Source: Anaerolineae bacterium
GTDB taxonomy: Bacteria; Chloroflexota; Anaerolineae; JAFGEY01
Length of the DNA: 15,916 nt
Reading direction: 5' to 3'
Assembly: GCA_016929775.1 (NCBI GenBank)
Contig: JAFGIE010000123.1
Coordinates: 1 to 15,916, forward strand
The translations under genes were made by a program, and so were the position numbers. The notes under the pieces are model-generated. The model did not search any database. It was not told the DNA's origin and worked only from the letters and a program-made list of their open reading frames with translations. Positions 6,301 through 13,453 of the stretch are shown here, piece by piece. The stretch's first letter is position 1; each line of letters opens with the position of its first letter.

Positions 6301-8364
6301 CTAGTCGGTCTCTGCGGCTTCCTCTTTGGCCTGCGCGACGATCTCGCTCGCCAGGTGACTCGGCACCTGCTCATAGTCCAAGATCGTCATGCTATACAGG
6401 CCACGCCCCTGCGTGATCGCTCTCAGGCTGGTCGAGTAACGCTGCATCTCTGCCAGCGGCACCTGGGCGGTCACGATGCTGCGGTTCGCGCGCTGGTCCA
6501 TGCCCATCACCCGCCCACGCCGCGTGTTCAGGTCGTTGAGCACGTCGCCCATGTACTCTTCGGGGACATTGATCTCGACGTTGCAGATCGGCTCCAGCAG
6601 CACGGGGCCCGCCTTGAGGAACGCGGTTTTGAAGCCCTCGCGACCGGCGATCTGGAAGGCGATGTCCTTCGAGTCCACGGGGTGCTCTTTGCCATCGGTC
6701 ACCGCCACGGCGACGTCGACGACCGGATAGCCCGCCACGACCCCGGTCTCGAGGACGCTGCGCACCCCCTTCTCGATCGAGGGGCGGAAGGAGGTCGAGA
6801 TCGCGCCGCCAAAGACCTCCCACTCGTACGTGAATCCGGTTCCTGTCGCGGCTGGATCGAGCCGCAGGCTGACCTGTGCGAACTGGCCCGCGCCGCCGGT
6901 CTGCTTCTTGTGGCGGTAGGTCTCTTCCGCGGTACGCGTGATCGTCTCGCGATAGGGGACCTTGGGCACAGCGGTCAGCACCTCGACCCCGAACTTGCGC
7001 GCCATGCGCCGGCAGGCGATGTCAATGTGCGCATCGCCCATCCCGCTCAGGATCGTCTGGCGCGTGCTGTGCTCCAGATGCCACTCGTAGGTCGGGTCTT
7101 CCTCGACCAACCGCGAGAGCCCGGTGCCCATCTTGGCAGAGTCCGCCTTGGTCTTGGGCGTTACGGCGACCGAAAAGATCGGCGTAGGAAAGTCGATGCC
7201 CGGCAGCTTGAGCGGGCGGTCCTTGTCCGACAGGGTGTGACCGGTCAGCGTCTCGTCCAGCTTGGCGACGACGCCGATATCGCCCGCGATGACCCGGGAG
7301 ACGGGGATCTGCTCTTTGCCCTGTGGGGCCGAGAGCTGCCCGACTCGCTCTTCCTCGCCCGTGTCTACGTTCTGCACGCGCGAATCGGACTCGAGCGCGC
7401 CGCTGAACACGCGAAAGTAGCTCTGCTTGCCATACGGATCGACCGTGGTCTTGAACACCAGGACCGAGAGCGGCGCGCTGGCGTCGACGGCGAGCGTCTC
7501 TTCCGCTTCGGTCGCGAGGTTGACGGCGCTGACCGTCTCGGGCGGCGCCGGCATGTAGGTGGCGATCGCGTCCAGGACCGGGCGCACGCCCACCCCGGTC
7601 AGCCCGGAGGCGGCGAGGACGAGCACGGCGTTGCCGCCGGCGATGCTCGCCTGGATGCCGTTCGAGATCTCGTCTGCGCTCAGTTCTTCGCCCTCGAGGT
7701 ACTTTTCGATCAGCGCATCGTCGCTCTCGGCGGCGGTCTCGATCAGCTCCATCCGCGCCTCTTCGACCTGGTCAGCCATCGCATCCGGGATCGGCGCTGC
7801 CTTGCCCTCTTCGCCGACAAAGGCCTTCATGTGCACCAGGTCGACCACGCCCTCAAAGTCGCTCTGGCTGCCGATCGGCAGCGTCAGGGGCACAAAGCGC
7901 ACGTCAAAGTGCTCACGCAGCGAGTTCATCGCCCGCTCAAAGCTGGCGTTCTCACGGTCCATCTTGGTGACGAGCACCATCCGCGGCAGCGTATCCCCGG
8001 CGTGTCCCCACGTGATCTCGGTGCCGACCTCGACGCCAGAGACGGCGTCGACCAGGAACAGCGCGCCATCCGCCACGCGCAGCGCCTGCAGCACCTCGCC
8101 AGAGAAGTCAAACATGCCAGGCGTGTCCAGAACGTTGACCTTGTGGTTCTTCCACTCGACGGCGACGACAGCCGTGCTCAGCGACATCTGCCGGTCGATC
8201 TCTTCCTGCTCAAAGTCGGCAACCGTGTTCCCGTCTTCGACGCGCCCGGTGCGGTTGATGGCGCCCGAGGCCAACATCATCGATTCAGTCAACGTCGTCT
8301 TGCCGGTTCCTTGGTGCGAGAGCAGGGCGATGTTGCGCAGCTGTCCGGTCTTGTAGTCTTTCAT
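6301..8364 (-). CDS. Elongation factor G-like GTPase (EF-G paralogue)
   Basis: The 687-residue protein has full EF-G architecture: GTPase domain, domain II, III, IV (YRETITRTAEE, then KEHPVDSKDIAFQIAG) and V (EPICNVEINVPEEYMGDVLNDLN). Its G motifs are those of the EF-G-like subgroup and not of translocase EF-G: G1 is SHQGTGKTT (16-24) instead of AHIDAGKTT, G3 is DTPGMFDF (80-87) with Met84 where translocating factors have the catalytic His, and G4 is TKMD (133-136) instead of NKMD. Related EF-G-2 proteins occur beside the main fusA in bacteria such as Thermus, with uncertain roles on the ribosome. The start at 8364 has AGGAGG seven bases upstream. It has its own promoter (8419-8446) divergent from tsaC, and the receiver gene follows. 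Housekeeping fusA should lie elsewhere in the genome. Confidence 0.9.
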   Translation of the reverse strand: MKDYKTGQLRNIALLSHQGTGKTTLTESMMLASGAINRTGRVEDGNTVADFEQEEIDRQMSLSTAVVAVEWKNHKVNVLDTPGMFDFSGEVLQALRVADGALFLVDAVSGVEVGTEITWGHAGDTLPRMVLVTKMDRENASFERAMNSLREHFDVRFVPLTLPIGSQSDFEGVVDLVHMKAFVGEEGKAAPIPDAMADQVEEARMELIETAAESDDALIEKYLEGEELSADEISNGIQASIAGGNAVLVLAASGLTGVGVRPVLDAIATYMPAPPETVSAVNLATEAEETLAVDASAPLSVLVFKTTVDPYGKQSYFRVFSGALESDSRVQNVDTGEEERVGQLSAPQGKEQIPVSRVIAGDIGVVAKLDETLTGHTLSDKDRPLKLPGIDFPTPIFSVAVTPKTKADSAKMGTGLSRLVEEDPTYEWHLEHSTRQTILSGMGDAHIDIACRRMARKFGVEVLTAVPKVPYRETITRTAEETYRHKKQTGGAGQFAQVSLRLDPAATGTGFTYEWEVFGGAISTSFRPSIEKGVRSVLETGVVAGYPVVDVAVAVTDGKEHPVDSKDIAFQIAGREGFKTAFLKAGPVLLEPICNVEINVPEEYMGDVLNDLNTRRGRVMGMDQRANRSIVTAQVPLAEMQRYSTSLRAITQGRGLYSMTILDYEQVPSHLASEIVAQAKEEAAETD

Positions 8365-8387
8365 CCACTTTCCTCCTGGGGTATCAA

Positions 8388-8409
8388 AGAGGTCGCATCG
8401 CATACCTCT
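8388..8409 (-). promoter_or_regulatory. Small hairpin in the leader of the EF-G-like gene
   Basis: AGAGGT (8388-8393) and ACCTCT (8404-8409) form a 6-bp stem around a 10-nt loop, between the predicted transcription start (about 8412) and the AGGAGG site. It may be a leader structure of no regulatory role; there is no terminator or riboswitch signature. Confidence 0.3.
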
Positions 8410-8418
8410 CGTTCCCCT

Positions 8419-8446
8419 ATTGTATCCGGATCTGCCGATATGTCAA
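8419..8446 (-). promoter_or_regulatory. Sigma70 promoter of the EF-G-like gene
   Basis: On the minus strand TTGACA (8446-8441) is followed after 16 bp by TACAAT (8424-8419). The transcript should start near 8412, giving a leader of about 48 nt. Confidence 0.8.
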
Positions 8447-8465
8447 AACGGGTCCCGCCAGACCG

Positions 8466-8494
8466 TTGACACTGCCTCCCTTTTGGGTTATACT
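8466..8494 (+). promoter_or_regulatory. Sigma70 promoter of tsaC
   Basis: TTGACA (8466-8471) and TATACT (8489-8494) have a 17-bp spacer. The -35 boxes of this promoter and the divergent EF-G-like promoter are only about 19 bp apart, so bound factors could affect both. Expected start near 8501. Confidence 0.85.
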
Positions 8495-8521
8495 CTGTCG
8501 TGCGTTGGACGGTGCGGATGC

Positions 8522-8536
8522 TGCGCGTGACGCGCA
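8522..8536 (+). promoter_or_regulatory. 15-bp palindrome in the tsaC leader
   Basis: TGCGCGT-G-ACGCGCA is a perfect palindrome around a single base, about +21 to +35 from the predicted tsaC start. A one-base centre fits a protein-binding site better than a hairpin. It is short and GC-rich, so chance is possible. Confidence 0.35.
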
Positions 8537-8560
8537 CACGGCGATCGCGGGGAGAGGGGG

Positions 8561-9184
8561 ATGCGTACGACTTGTGTAGGTGCGCGGCAAGAGGACATCG
8601 CCCAGGCGGTCGAGGTGCTGCGCCGCGGAGGACTGGTCGTCTTTCCCACCGACACCGTGTACGGCGTCGGCGCGCACGCTATGCTCCCCGATGCGGTCGC
8701 TGCGCTCTATGTCGCCAAGCGCCGCGCGCGCGACAAGGCGATCCCGCTGCTGGTGCCCAGCCTGGAGGCGCTGCCCCCCGTCGTCGCCGCCATACCCGAT
8801 GCTGCGCGCGTGCTGGCGGAACGGTTTTGGCCCGGGGCGCTCACGATCGTCCTGCGCCGGGCGGCAGGGGTGCCCGACGTGCTGACCGCTGGCGGCGAGA
8901 CGGTGGCAGTGCGGGCGCCGGACCATCCCGTGGCGCGCGCGCTGCTCGACGCGCTCGCCGCGCCCCTCGCGGCGACCAGCGCCAACCTGTCGGGCGAGGA
9001 CGCGCCCGATACGGCGGCGGGTGCGCTCGCCCAGCTCGACGGTCGGGTTGCGCTGATCCTCGATGGGGGACGTTGTCCCGGCGGCGTGGCATCGACCGTG
9101 ATCGATCTGACCGTCGATCCGCCGGTGGTCTTGCGCGAGGGCGCGATCGCCGCCGCGGCGCTTTGGCAGGCGCTGCGCCGCTGA
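8561..9184 (+). CDS. tsaC: L-threonylcarbamoyladenylate synthase (TsaC/YrdC/Sua5 family)
   Basis: The enzyme joins threonine, bicarbonate and ATP to threonylcarbamoyl-AMP, the donor for the t6A37 modification of ANN-decoding tRNAs; TsaD with partners transfers it. At 207 residues it is the short TsaC form without the C-terminal Sua5 domain. Visible family motifs are GLVVFPTDTVYGVG (24-37), the K-x-R site (K53, R55) in AKRRARDKAIPLLV, RFWPGALTIVL, the S-x-N site S140/N142 in ATSANLSG, and DGGRCPGGVASTVID near the end. The start has a purine-rich site GGGGAGAGGGGG immediately before it. It is the first gene after a strong promoter. The HerA-like gene follows without an evident promoter of its own. 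Confidence 0.95.
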   Translation: MRTTCVGARQEDIAQAVEVLRRGGLVVFPTDTVYGVGAHAMLPDAVAALYVAKRRARDKAIPLLVPSLEALPPVVAAIPDAARVLAERFWPGALTIVLRRAAGVPDVLTAGGETVAVRAPDHPVARALLDALAAPLAATSANLSGEDAPDTAAGALAQLDGRVALILDGGRCPGGVASTVIDLTVDPPVVLREGAIAAAALWQALRR

Positions 9185-9193
9185 CAGGCCCGA

Positions 9194-9225
9194 GCGCGCG
9201 GCGCCCTGGATGAGGGGCGGCGCGC
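9194..9225 (+). terminator. Stem-loop after tsaC (weak or no terminator)
   Basis: GCGCGC and CGCCC on the left pair with GGGCG and GCGCGC on the right: 11 bp with a 2-nt bulge (9200-9201) and an 8-nt loop. No T run follows, so it may act as an attenuating or mRNA-stabilising stem within an operon instead of a terminator. Confidence 0.35.
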
Positions 9226-9293
9226 AAACCGGCAGTCTATCCCTGTGGCGAGCGCGCTCCGGGCCCACCGGGCGTGCCAAGCAAGGAGTTCAC

Positions 9294-10928
9294 ATGCCCC
9301 GCAAGCGACTTGGCGTCGTGACCGATGGCGCCTTCAATGCCGGGCTGACCGTCCGGCTCGACCCCGATGTCTCAACCGAGGCGCTGCGCATCGGCGACTT
9401 TGTGATCGTCGAGGGCGAGCAGAACCTCTACTTTAGCATGGTCAGCGACATGCAGCTGCGCGCGACCGATCCGCGCCTGCCGGCGGACCCGCCGGCGGGC
9501 GCTTCCCCCTTTGTCGCCCGCGCCCTGCGTGGCTCGCTGATCTATGCCACGGTGCAGGTCAAGCCGATGCAGATGATGCCCAAGGGGCGCGCAGACGACT
9601 TGATCGTCGACCTGGAACCCCCACAACCGGTCCGCACGATCCCGATGCACCTGGCGATGCTTGCCGAGGCGACCGAGAGCGACTTTCGGACCGTGTTCGG
9701 CGCCGAGCAGATGGGCAAGCAGTACTTTGCCATGGGCACGCCGCTGACGATGGACATCCCGGTCTGCATCAACCTGGAGCGGCTGGTCGAGCGCTCGAAC
9801 GGGATCTTTGGGCAGAGCGGCACGGGCAAGAGCTTCCTGGTCCGGCTCTTGCTGTGCGGCGTGATCCGGAGCGGGATCGCCGTCAACCTGATCTTTGACA
9901 TGCACGACGAGTACGCCTTTGGCAAGGAGAGCGAGGATGGCGTGTTCGTACAGGGCCTGTCTCACCTCTTTGGGCGGAGCAAGGTGCTGGTCTATTCGGT
10001 GGATCGCGACGCCGCCTCGCGCGGCGGCGGGCGCGGCGTGGATCGCACCGTACAGATCGGCCTGAACCAGATCGAGCCAGAGGACGTCATGCTCCTGGCG
10101 CAGGAACTGGACCTGCCGAGTACCGCCGAGGCGACGATCGGCTTGCTGGGCGACCGGCACGGGGAGGGGTGGCTCGAGCAGCTGCTGGCGATGACGCCCA
10201 CCGAGCTCGAGCTCTTTGCGGTCGAGAGCGGCGCGCATCCCGCGTCCCTGGCGGCGCTGCAACGCCGCCTGAAGCGCCTGCAGCGCAAAGAGTACGTGGT
10301 CGACCGCGGCAGTTTCAACCTGATCGACGAGATGGTGCAAGCCCTCGACCGCGGCAAGCACGTGATCCTACACTTTGGGCGGCACGACTCGCCGCTCGAT
10401 CACATGCTCGTGGCGAACCTGATCACCCGCCGCGTCCGCCACCTGTACCGCGAAAAGGTAGAGCGCTACGAGCAGACGCAAGACCCAGGGGACCGTCCCA
10501 GGCCCCTCATGATCACGATCGAGGAGGCGCACAGCTTTCTCAGCCCGTCGGTCTCGCGCCAGACGATCTTTGGCACCATCGCGCGCGAGCTGCGCAAGTA
10601 TCACGTGACCCTGATGGTCGTCGATCAGCGCCCGAGCGGCATCGACGGCGAGGTGCTCTCCCAGTTGGGCACGCGGGTCAGCGGCAAGCTGACCGAAGAG
10701 CGCGACATCGAGGCGGCGCTGACCGGGGTCGGCAACCGCTCGTTCTTGCGCGGCGCGCTCGAAAGCCTGGATACGCGGGAGCAGGTCCTGCTGATGGGTC
10801 ATGCGGTGCCCATGCCGGTCGTCGTGCGGACCCGCAAGTACGACGAGACGTTCTATGCCGAGATGCGCGCCGGGCAGGATCGGCCTGTGGACGCCCGCAG
10901 GGCCATGGACGAGTTGTTTGACGTCTAG
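9294..10928 (+). CDS. HerA-like ATP-binding protein (DUF87/HAS-barrel ATPase)
   Basis: The 544-residue protein fits the HerA/FtsK-related DNA-translocase superfamily: an N-terminal beta-rich region (about 1-110, HAS-barrel-like), then a RecA-type ATPase core with Walker A GQSGTGKS (173-180, Lys179), a FDMHDEYA segment after the second strand, Walker B LMITIEEAHSFLS with E410/E411, and a downstream VVDQRPSGID sensor-like stretch. In archaea HerA works as a hexamer with the nuclease NurA in DNA end resection; bacterial homologues are less understood. No nurA-like gene lies next to it here. The start at 9294 has AAGGAG seven bases upstream; an earlier frame from 9210 lacks this. Its place between tsaC and manA gives no functional clue. 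A HerA-containing defence system is not supported, since no Sir2, nuclease or other effector gene is present. Confidence 0.87.
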   Translation: MPRKRLGVVTDGAFNAGLTVRLDPDVSTEALRIGDFVIVEGEQNLYFSMVSDMQLRATDPRLPADPPAGASPFVARALRGSLIYATVQVKPMQMMPKGRADDLIVDLEPPQPVRTIPMHLAMLAEATESDFRTVFGAEQMGKQYFAMGTPLTMDIPVCINLERLVERSNGIFGQSGTGKSFLVRLLLCGVIRSGIAVNLIFDMHDEYAFGKESEDGVFVQGLSHLFGRSKVLVYSVDRDAASRGGGRGVDRTVQIGLNQIEPEDVMLLAQELDLPSTAEATIGLLGDRHGEGWLEQLLAMTPTELELFAVESGAHPASLAALQRRLKRLQRKEYVVDRGSFNLIDEMVQALDRGKHVILHFGRHDSPLDHMLVANLITRRVRHLYREKVERYEQTQDPGDRPRPLMITIEEAHSFLSPSVSRQTIFGTIARELRKYHVTLMVVDQRPSGIDGEVLSQLGTRVSGKLTEERDIEAALTGVGNRSFLRGALESLDTREQVLLMGHAVPMPVVVRTRKYDETFYAEMRAGQDRPVDARRAMDELFDV

Positions 10929-10938
10929 CGCGAACAGG

Positions 10939-10957
10939 GGCGCAGGGTCGCTGCGCC
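10939..10957 (+). terminator. Stem-loop after the HerA-like gene
   Basis: GGCGCAG (10939-10945) pairs with CTGCGCC (10951-10957) around loop GGTCG, 10 nt after the stop codon. There is no T run, so read-through into manA is likely. Confidence 0.4.
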
Positions 10958-11045
10958 ACATCCCGGACGAGCTCGCGCGTGTGGAGGACGCTCCGTGCCC
11001 GATGTCCGCACCGCACGCTCTGCTCTTCCGGTCAGGAGGCAACCG

Positions 11046-12047
11046 ATGCGCGATCCGATCTATCCGCTCACGTTCACGCCCGTTTTTCGCGACTACATCT
11101 GGGGTGGGCGCAACCTGGAGACCCGCTTCGGGCGCGAGCTGCCGCCCGGGATCGTCGCCGAGAGCTGGGAGATCTCGGGGCATCCCTCCTCCCCGACGAC
11201 TGTCGACCGGGGACCGCTCGCCGGCATGACCCTGCCCGAGGTACAAGCCCGCCTGGGCGACAGGCTGGTCGGGGTGCGGAGCCGTTGGGCGACCGAGCGC
11301 GCCAAGTTCCCGCTCTTGGTCAAGCTGCTGGACGCGAACCGCCGCCTCTCGGTGCAGGTGCATCCCTCCGACGCATACGCCCTGGCACACGAGGGCGACC
11401 TGGGCAAGACCGAGATGTGGTACGTGCTCTACGCTGAGCCGGGGACAGAGTTGATCTGTGGCCTCGCCAGGGAGATGACGCGCGACACGTTTCGCGCCGC
11501 ACTGGCGGAGGGCACGCTGGGGGAGTGCCTCCATCGCGTGCAGATCGCGGCAGGCGATGCGATCTGCGTGCCCACTGGGACGGTACACGCCCTCCTCGAG
11601 GGGGCTGTGGTCGCCGAGATCCAGCAGAACTCGGATACGACCTATCGCGTGTATGATTGGGACCGGCTAGGAGCGGATGGCAAGCCGCGCCCGCTGCACA
11701 TCGACAAGGCGCTGGATGTGATCGACTATGCCATGGTGCGCCCGGGCGCCGTGGCGCCCCGCGTCGTGCAGGATGGCGGAGGGCTGCGCCGCGCAGAGAT
11801 CAGCCGTTGCCCCTACTTTGTGGTCGAGCAAGTGCACCTCGACGCAGGGGCTGTCTACCGTGGGCAGTGCGATGGGACGACGTTCGAGATCTGGGGCTGT
11901 GTCAAGGGAGCTGCGACCCTGCACAGCGCGGACGCGCCGGTTGCGCTCCCTGCCGTGCGGTTCGTCTTGCTGCCCGCCGCGCTGGGCGCGTTCTCGCTCC
12001 ATGCGACGGAACCGGCTGTGCTGCTCCGCGCGTACGCGCCCGAGTGA
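11046..12047 (+). CDS. manA: Mannose-6-phosphate isomerase, type I
   Basis: It interconverts mannose 6-phosphate and fructose 6-phosphate, linking glycolysis to GDP-mannose and glycan precursors, or allowing mannose use. The 333-residue cupin enzyme matches the short bacterial ManA form. Expected zinc ligands are visible: Gln104 and His106 in SVQVHPSD, Glu123 in GKTEMWYV, and His181 in VPTGTVHAL; the active-site arginine is probably Arg201 in DTTYRVYDW. The opening LTFTPVFRDYIWGG is typical. The start at 11046 has AGGAGG eight or so bases upstream and was preferred to an in-frame ATG at 10995. It lies 117 nt after the HerA-like gene with no promoter I can see, and converges on the CBS gene with only 18 bp between stops. 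Confidence 0.95.
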   Translation: MRDPIYPLTFTPVFRDYIWGGRNLETRFGRELPPGIVAESWEISGHPSSPTTVDRGPLAGMTLPEVQARLGDRLVGVRSRWATERAKFPLLVKLLDANRRLSVQVHPSDAYALAHEGDLGKTEMWYVLYAEPGTELICGLAREMTRDTFRAALAEGTLGECLHRVQIAAGDAICVPTGTVHALLEGAVVAEIQQNSDTTYRVYDWDRLGADGKPRPLHIDKALDVIDYAMVRPGAVAPRVVQDGGGLRRAEISRCPYFVVEQVHLDAGAVYRGQCDGTTFEIWGCVKGAATLHSADAPVALPAVRFVLLPAALGAFSLHATEPAVLLRAYAPE

Positions 12048-12065
12048 GCGCCGCGCTTTCTCGAG

Positions 12066-12500
12066 TCAGTCGAACATGAGTTCGCAGATGTCGGACAGGA
12101 TCACCGTGCCGACGATCTTGGCGTCGCGCACGACGGGAATGTGCGATGAGGACTTGAGCAAGAAGAGCGAGATGACGCGCATGAGGGGGGCGTTCTCGTC
12201 CACGCTCACCGCGCCACGGACCATGATGTCGCGGACCGGGTCATCCTCTACGTCGCTGGCGCGATCCTCCAGGAACTCGAAATCCATCATGTACCGCAGG
12301 TCATCCTGCAGCTCGGCATAGTTGGGCAGCATCGCGCGCAAGAGATCGGCCTCGTTCACCACGCCGACGAGGTCCCCCTCGTCGTTGACCACCGACAGCG
12401 TGGTCACCCCGCGGCGTCGAAAGGTGCGGCTCAGTTCCCGTAACGTCGTCGTTTCGGAGACACTATGCACCTCAGAGCGCATGATGTCTTTGGCTCTCAT
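12066..12500 (-). CDS. Two-CBS-domain protein
   Basis: The 144-residue protein is a CBS pair (Bateman module) and nothing else: the first domain at about 1-60 (KDIMRSEVHSVSETTTLREL ... LVGVVNEADLL) and the second at about 88-144 (VRDIMVRGAVSVDENAPL ... IVGTVILSDI). Such modules bind adenosine nucleotides (AMP, ATP, SAM and others) and usually regulate a partner. The start has AAGGAG eight bases upstream. It follows atpG after 78 nt on the same strand, in a gap where I see no clear promoter, so it may be the last gene of the ATPase operon. A nucleotide-sensing link to the ATPase is attractive but only inferred from position. Confidence 0.9.
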   Translation of the reverse strand: MRAKDIMRSEVHSVSETTTLRELSRTFRRRGVTTLSVVNDEGDLVGVVNEADLLRAMLPNYAELQDDLRYMMDFEFLEDRASDVEDDPVRDIMVRGAVSVDENAPLMRVISLFLLKSSSHIPVVRDAKIVGTVILSDICELMFD

Positions 12501-12578
12501 GCTTGGCGCTCCTTCTCAATGCTCGCCCTTGAGCGAACAGCGTGGGCTCGGGGTCGTACGCCTCGGCGCGGCGAATCG

Positions 12579-13448
12579 CTAGGCGCTGCTGCCGCCGGAA
12601 GCCAGCTCGAGCATCTCCTGCGTGATCTTTTCCTGGCGGGCAGTGTTGTACGTGCGCTTGAGTTCAGCGTTGCGATCGTCAATGTTGGACATGGCTGCGT
12701 CCATCGCCTGGAGCCGCGCGCCTTGCTCGCTGACCATCGATTCTACCAGACCCAGGTAGAGCTGTAAAGCCAGGTGCTCCACGAGCAGGAGGCGCTGTAG
12801 GTCGGCAGCGTCGCTGCCCAGGATCGGCAGGTCCTCGTCGGCGATGTTGAGCGGCGTGAGCTCGGGCGGCAGCAGGCGCACCAGGCGCTGCCTGTAGCTG
12901 CCGAACGAGATGAAATAGTTATAGATCAGGTATAGCTCGCTGATGTTGGACTGCTGGTAGAGGGCTTCGATGCTCTCCCAGATCTCGCGCGTCTCCAAAA
13001 AGGAGACCACGTGTGTGAGGGGAAAGCGGTGGGCCCACATGAGCGTGCACATCTCTGCCTTCTCGCAGTAGTACCGGCGCGCGTACTCGCCCAGGGCAAT
13101 CAGGTCGACCGTGCGTCCCTCGCTGCGCCAGCGCCGGATGTACACGTCGGCTGTGTTGAACAGCACCATGTTGAAGGTGCCACACAGACCGTGGTCGGAG
13201 CCGATCACGATCAGTGCGGTGTGCGGCGGGGCATCTTCGCGGATCCTGGCGCCGCGCACGAGGGGCGTCGGATAACCGGCAACCAACGAGAGCTGCCGCT
13301 GTACGCGCTGTGCATAGCGCTGCGCGGCGTAGAGCTGGTTCTTGGCCTTGCGCCACCGGATCGCCGACATGGCGCGCATGGAGCGGATCAGGTGCTCGAT
13401 CGTGTGCAGGTTCTCGATCCGGTTTCGGATCTCGCCAATGTCTGCCAT
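12579..13448 (-). CDS. atpG: F-type ATPase gamma subunit (N-ATPase-like)
   Basis: Gamma is the central rotor shaft that couples the c-ring to the alpha3-beta3 head. The 289-residue protein has the expected N-terminal coiled-coil helix (IGEIRNRIENLHTIEHLIRS), the Rossmann-like middle with SDHGLCGTFN (canonical SDRGLCGGFN) and the C-terminal helix (RLQAMDAAMSNIDDRNAELK, then YNTARQEKITQEMLEL). The N-terminal helix differs from the usual KNTQKITKAMKMVAAAKL, as expected of a divergent ATPase type. It begins 5 nt after the alpha stop codon. Beta and epsilon genes do not follow it, unlike ordinary F-ATPase operons (alpha-gamma-beta-epsilon), but like N-ATPase operons, in which gamma is last. Confidence 0.93.
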   Translation of the reverse strand: MADIGEIRNRIENLHTIEHLIRSMRAMSAIRWRKAKNQLYAAQRYAQRVQRQLSLVAGYPTPLVRGARIREDAPPHTALIVIGSDHGLCGTFNMVLFNTADVYIRRWRSEGRTVDLIALGEYARRYYCEKAEMCTLMWAHRFPLTHVVSFLETREIWESIEALYQQSNISELYLIYNYFISFGSYRQRLVRLLPPELTPLNIADEDLPILGSDAADLQRLLLVEHLALQLYLGLVESMVSEQGARLQAMDAAMSNIDDRNAELKRTYNTARQEKITQEMLELASGGSSA

Positions 13449-13453
13449 GGCGC

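Noticed and set aside
6214..8469. 751-residue open frame antisense to the EF-G-like gene
   Set aside because: It covers both the receiver start region and the EF-G-like gene on the other strand, is rich in Arg/His/Asp/Gly without domains, and has no ribosome binding site I trust.
8417..9280. 287-residue antisense frame over tsaC
   Set aside because: tsaC has all family motifs and a promoter; the antisense frame is Arg/Gly/Ala-biased.
9294..10928. HerA-type antiphage defence system
   Set aside because: No Sir2, DUF4297, nuclease or other effector lies beside it; neighbours are tsaC and manA.
10368..11588. 406-residue antisense frame spanning the HerA-like gene and manA
   Set aside because: It crosses two genes with clear catalytic motifs on the other strand and shows no recognisable domain.
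12501..12578. Promoter for the CBS gene between atpG and the CBS start
   Set aside because: No -10/-35 pair with acceptable match and spacing was found on the minus strand.
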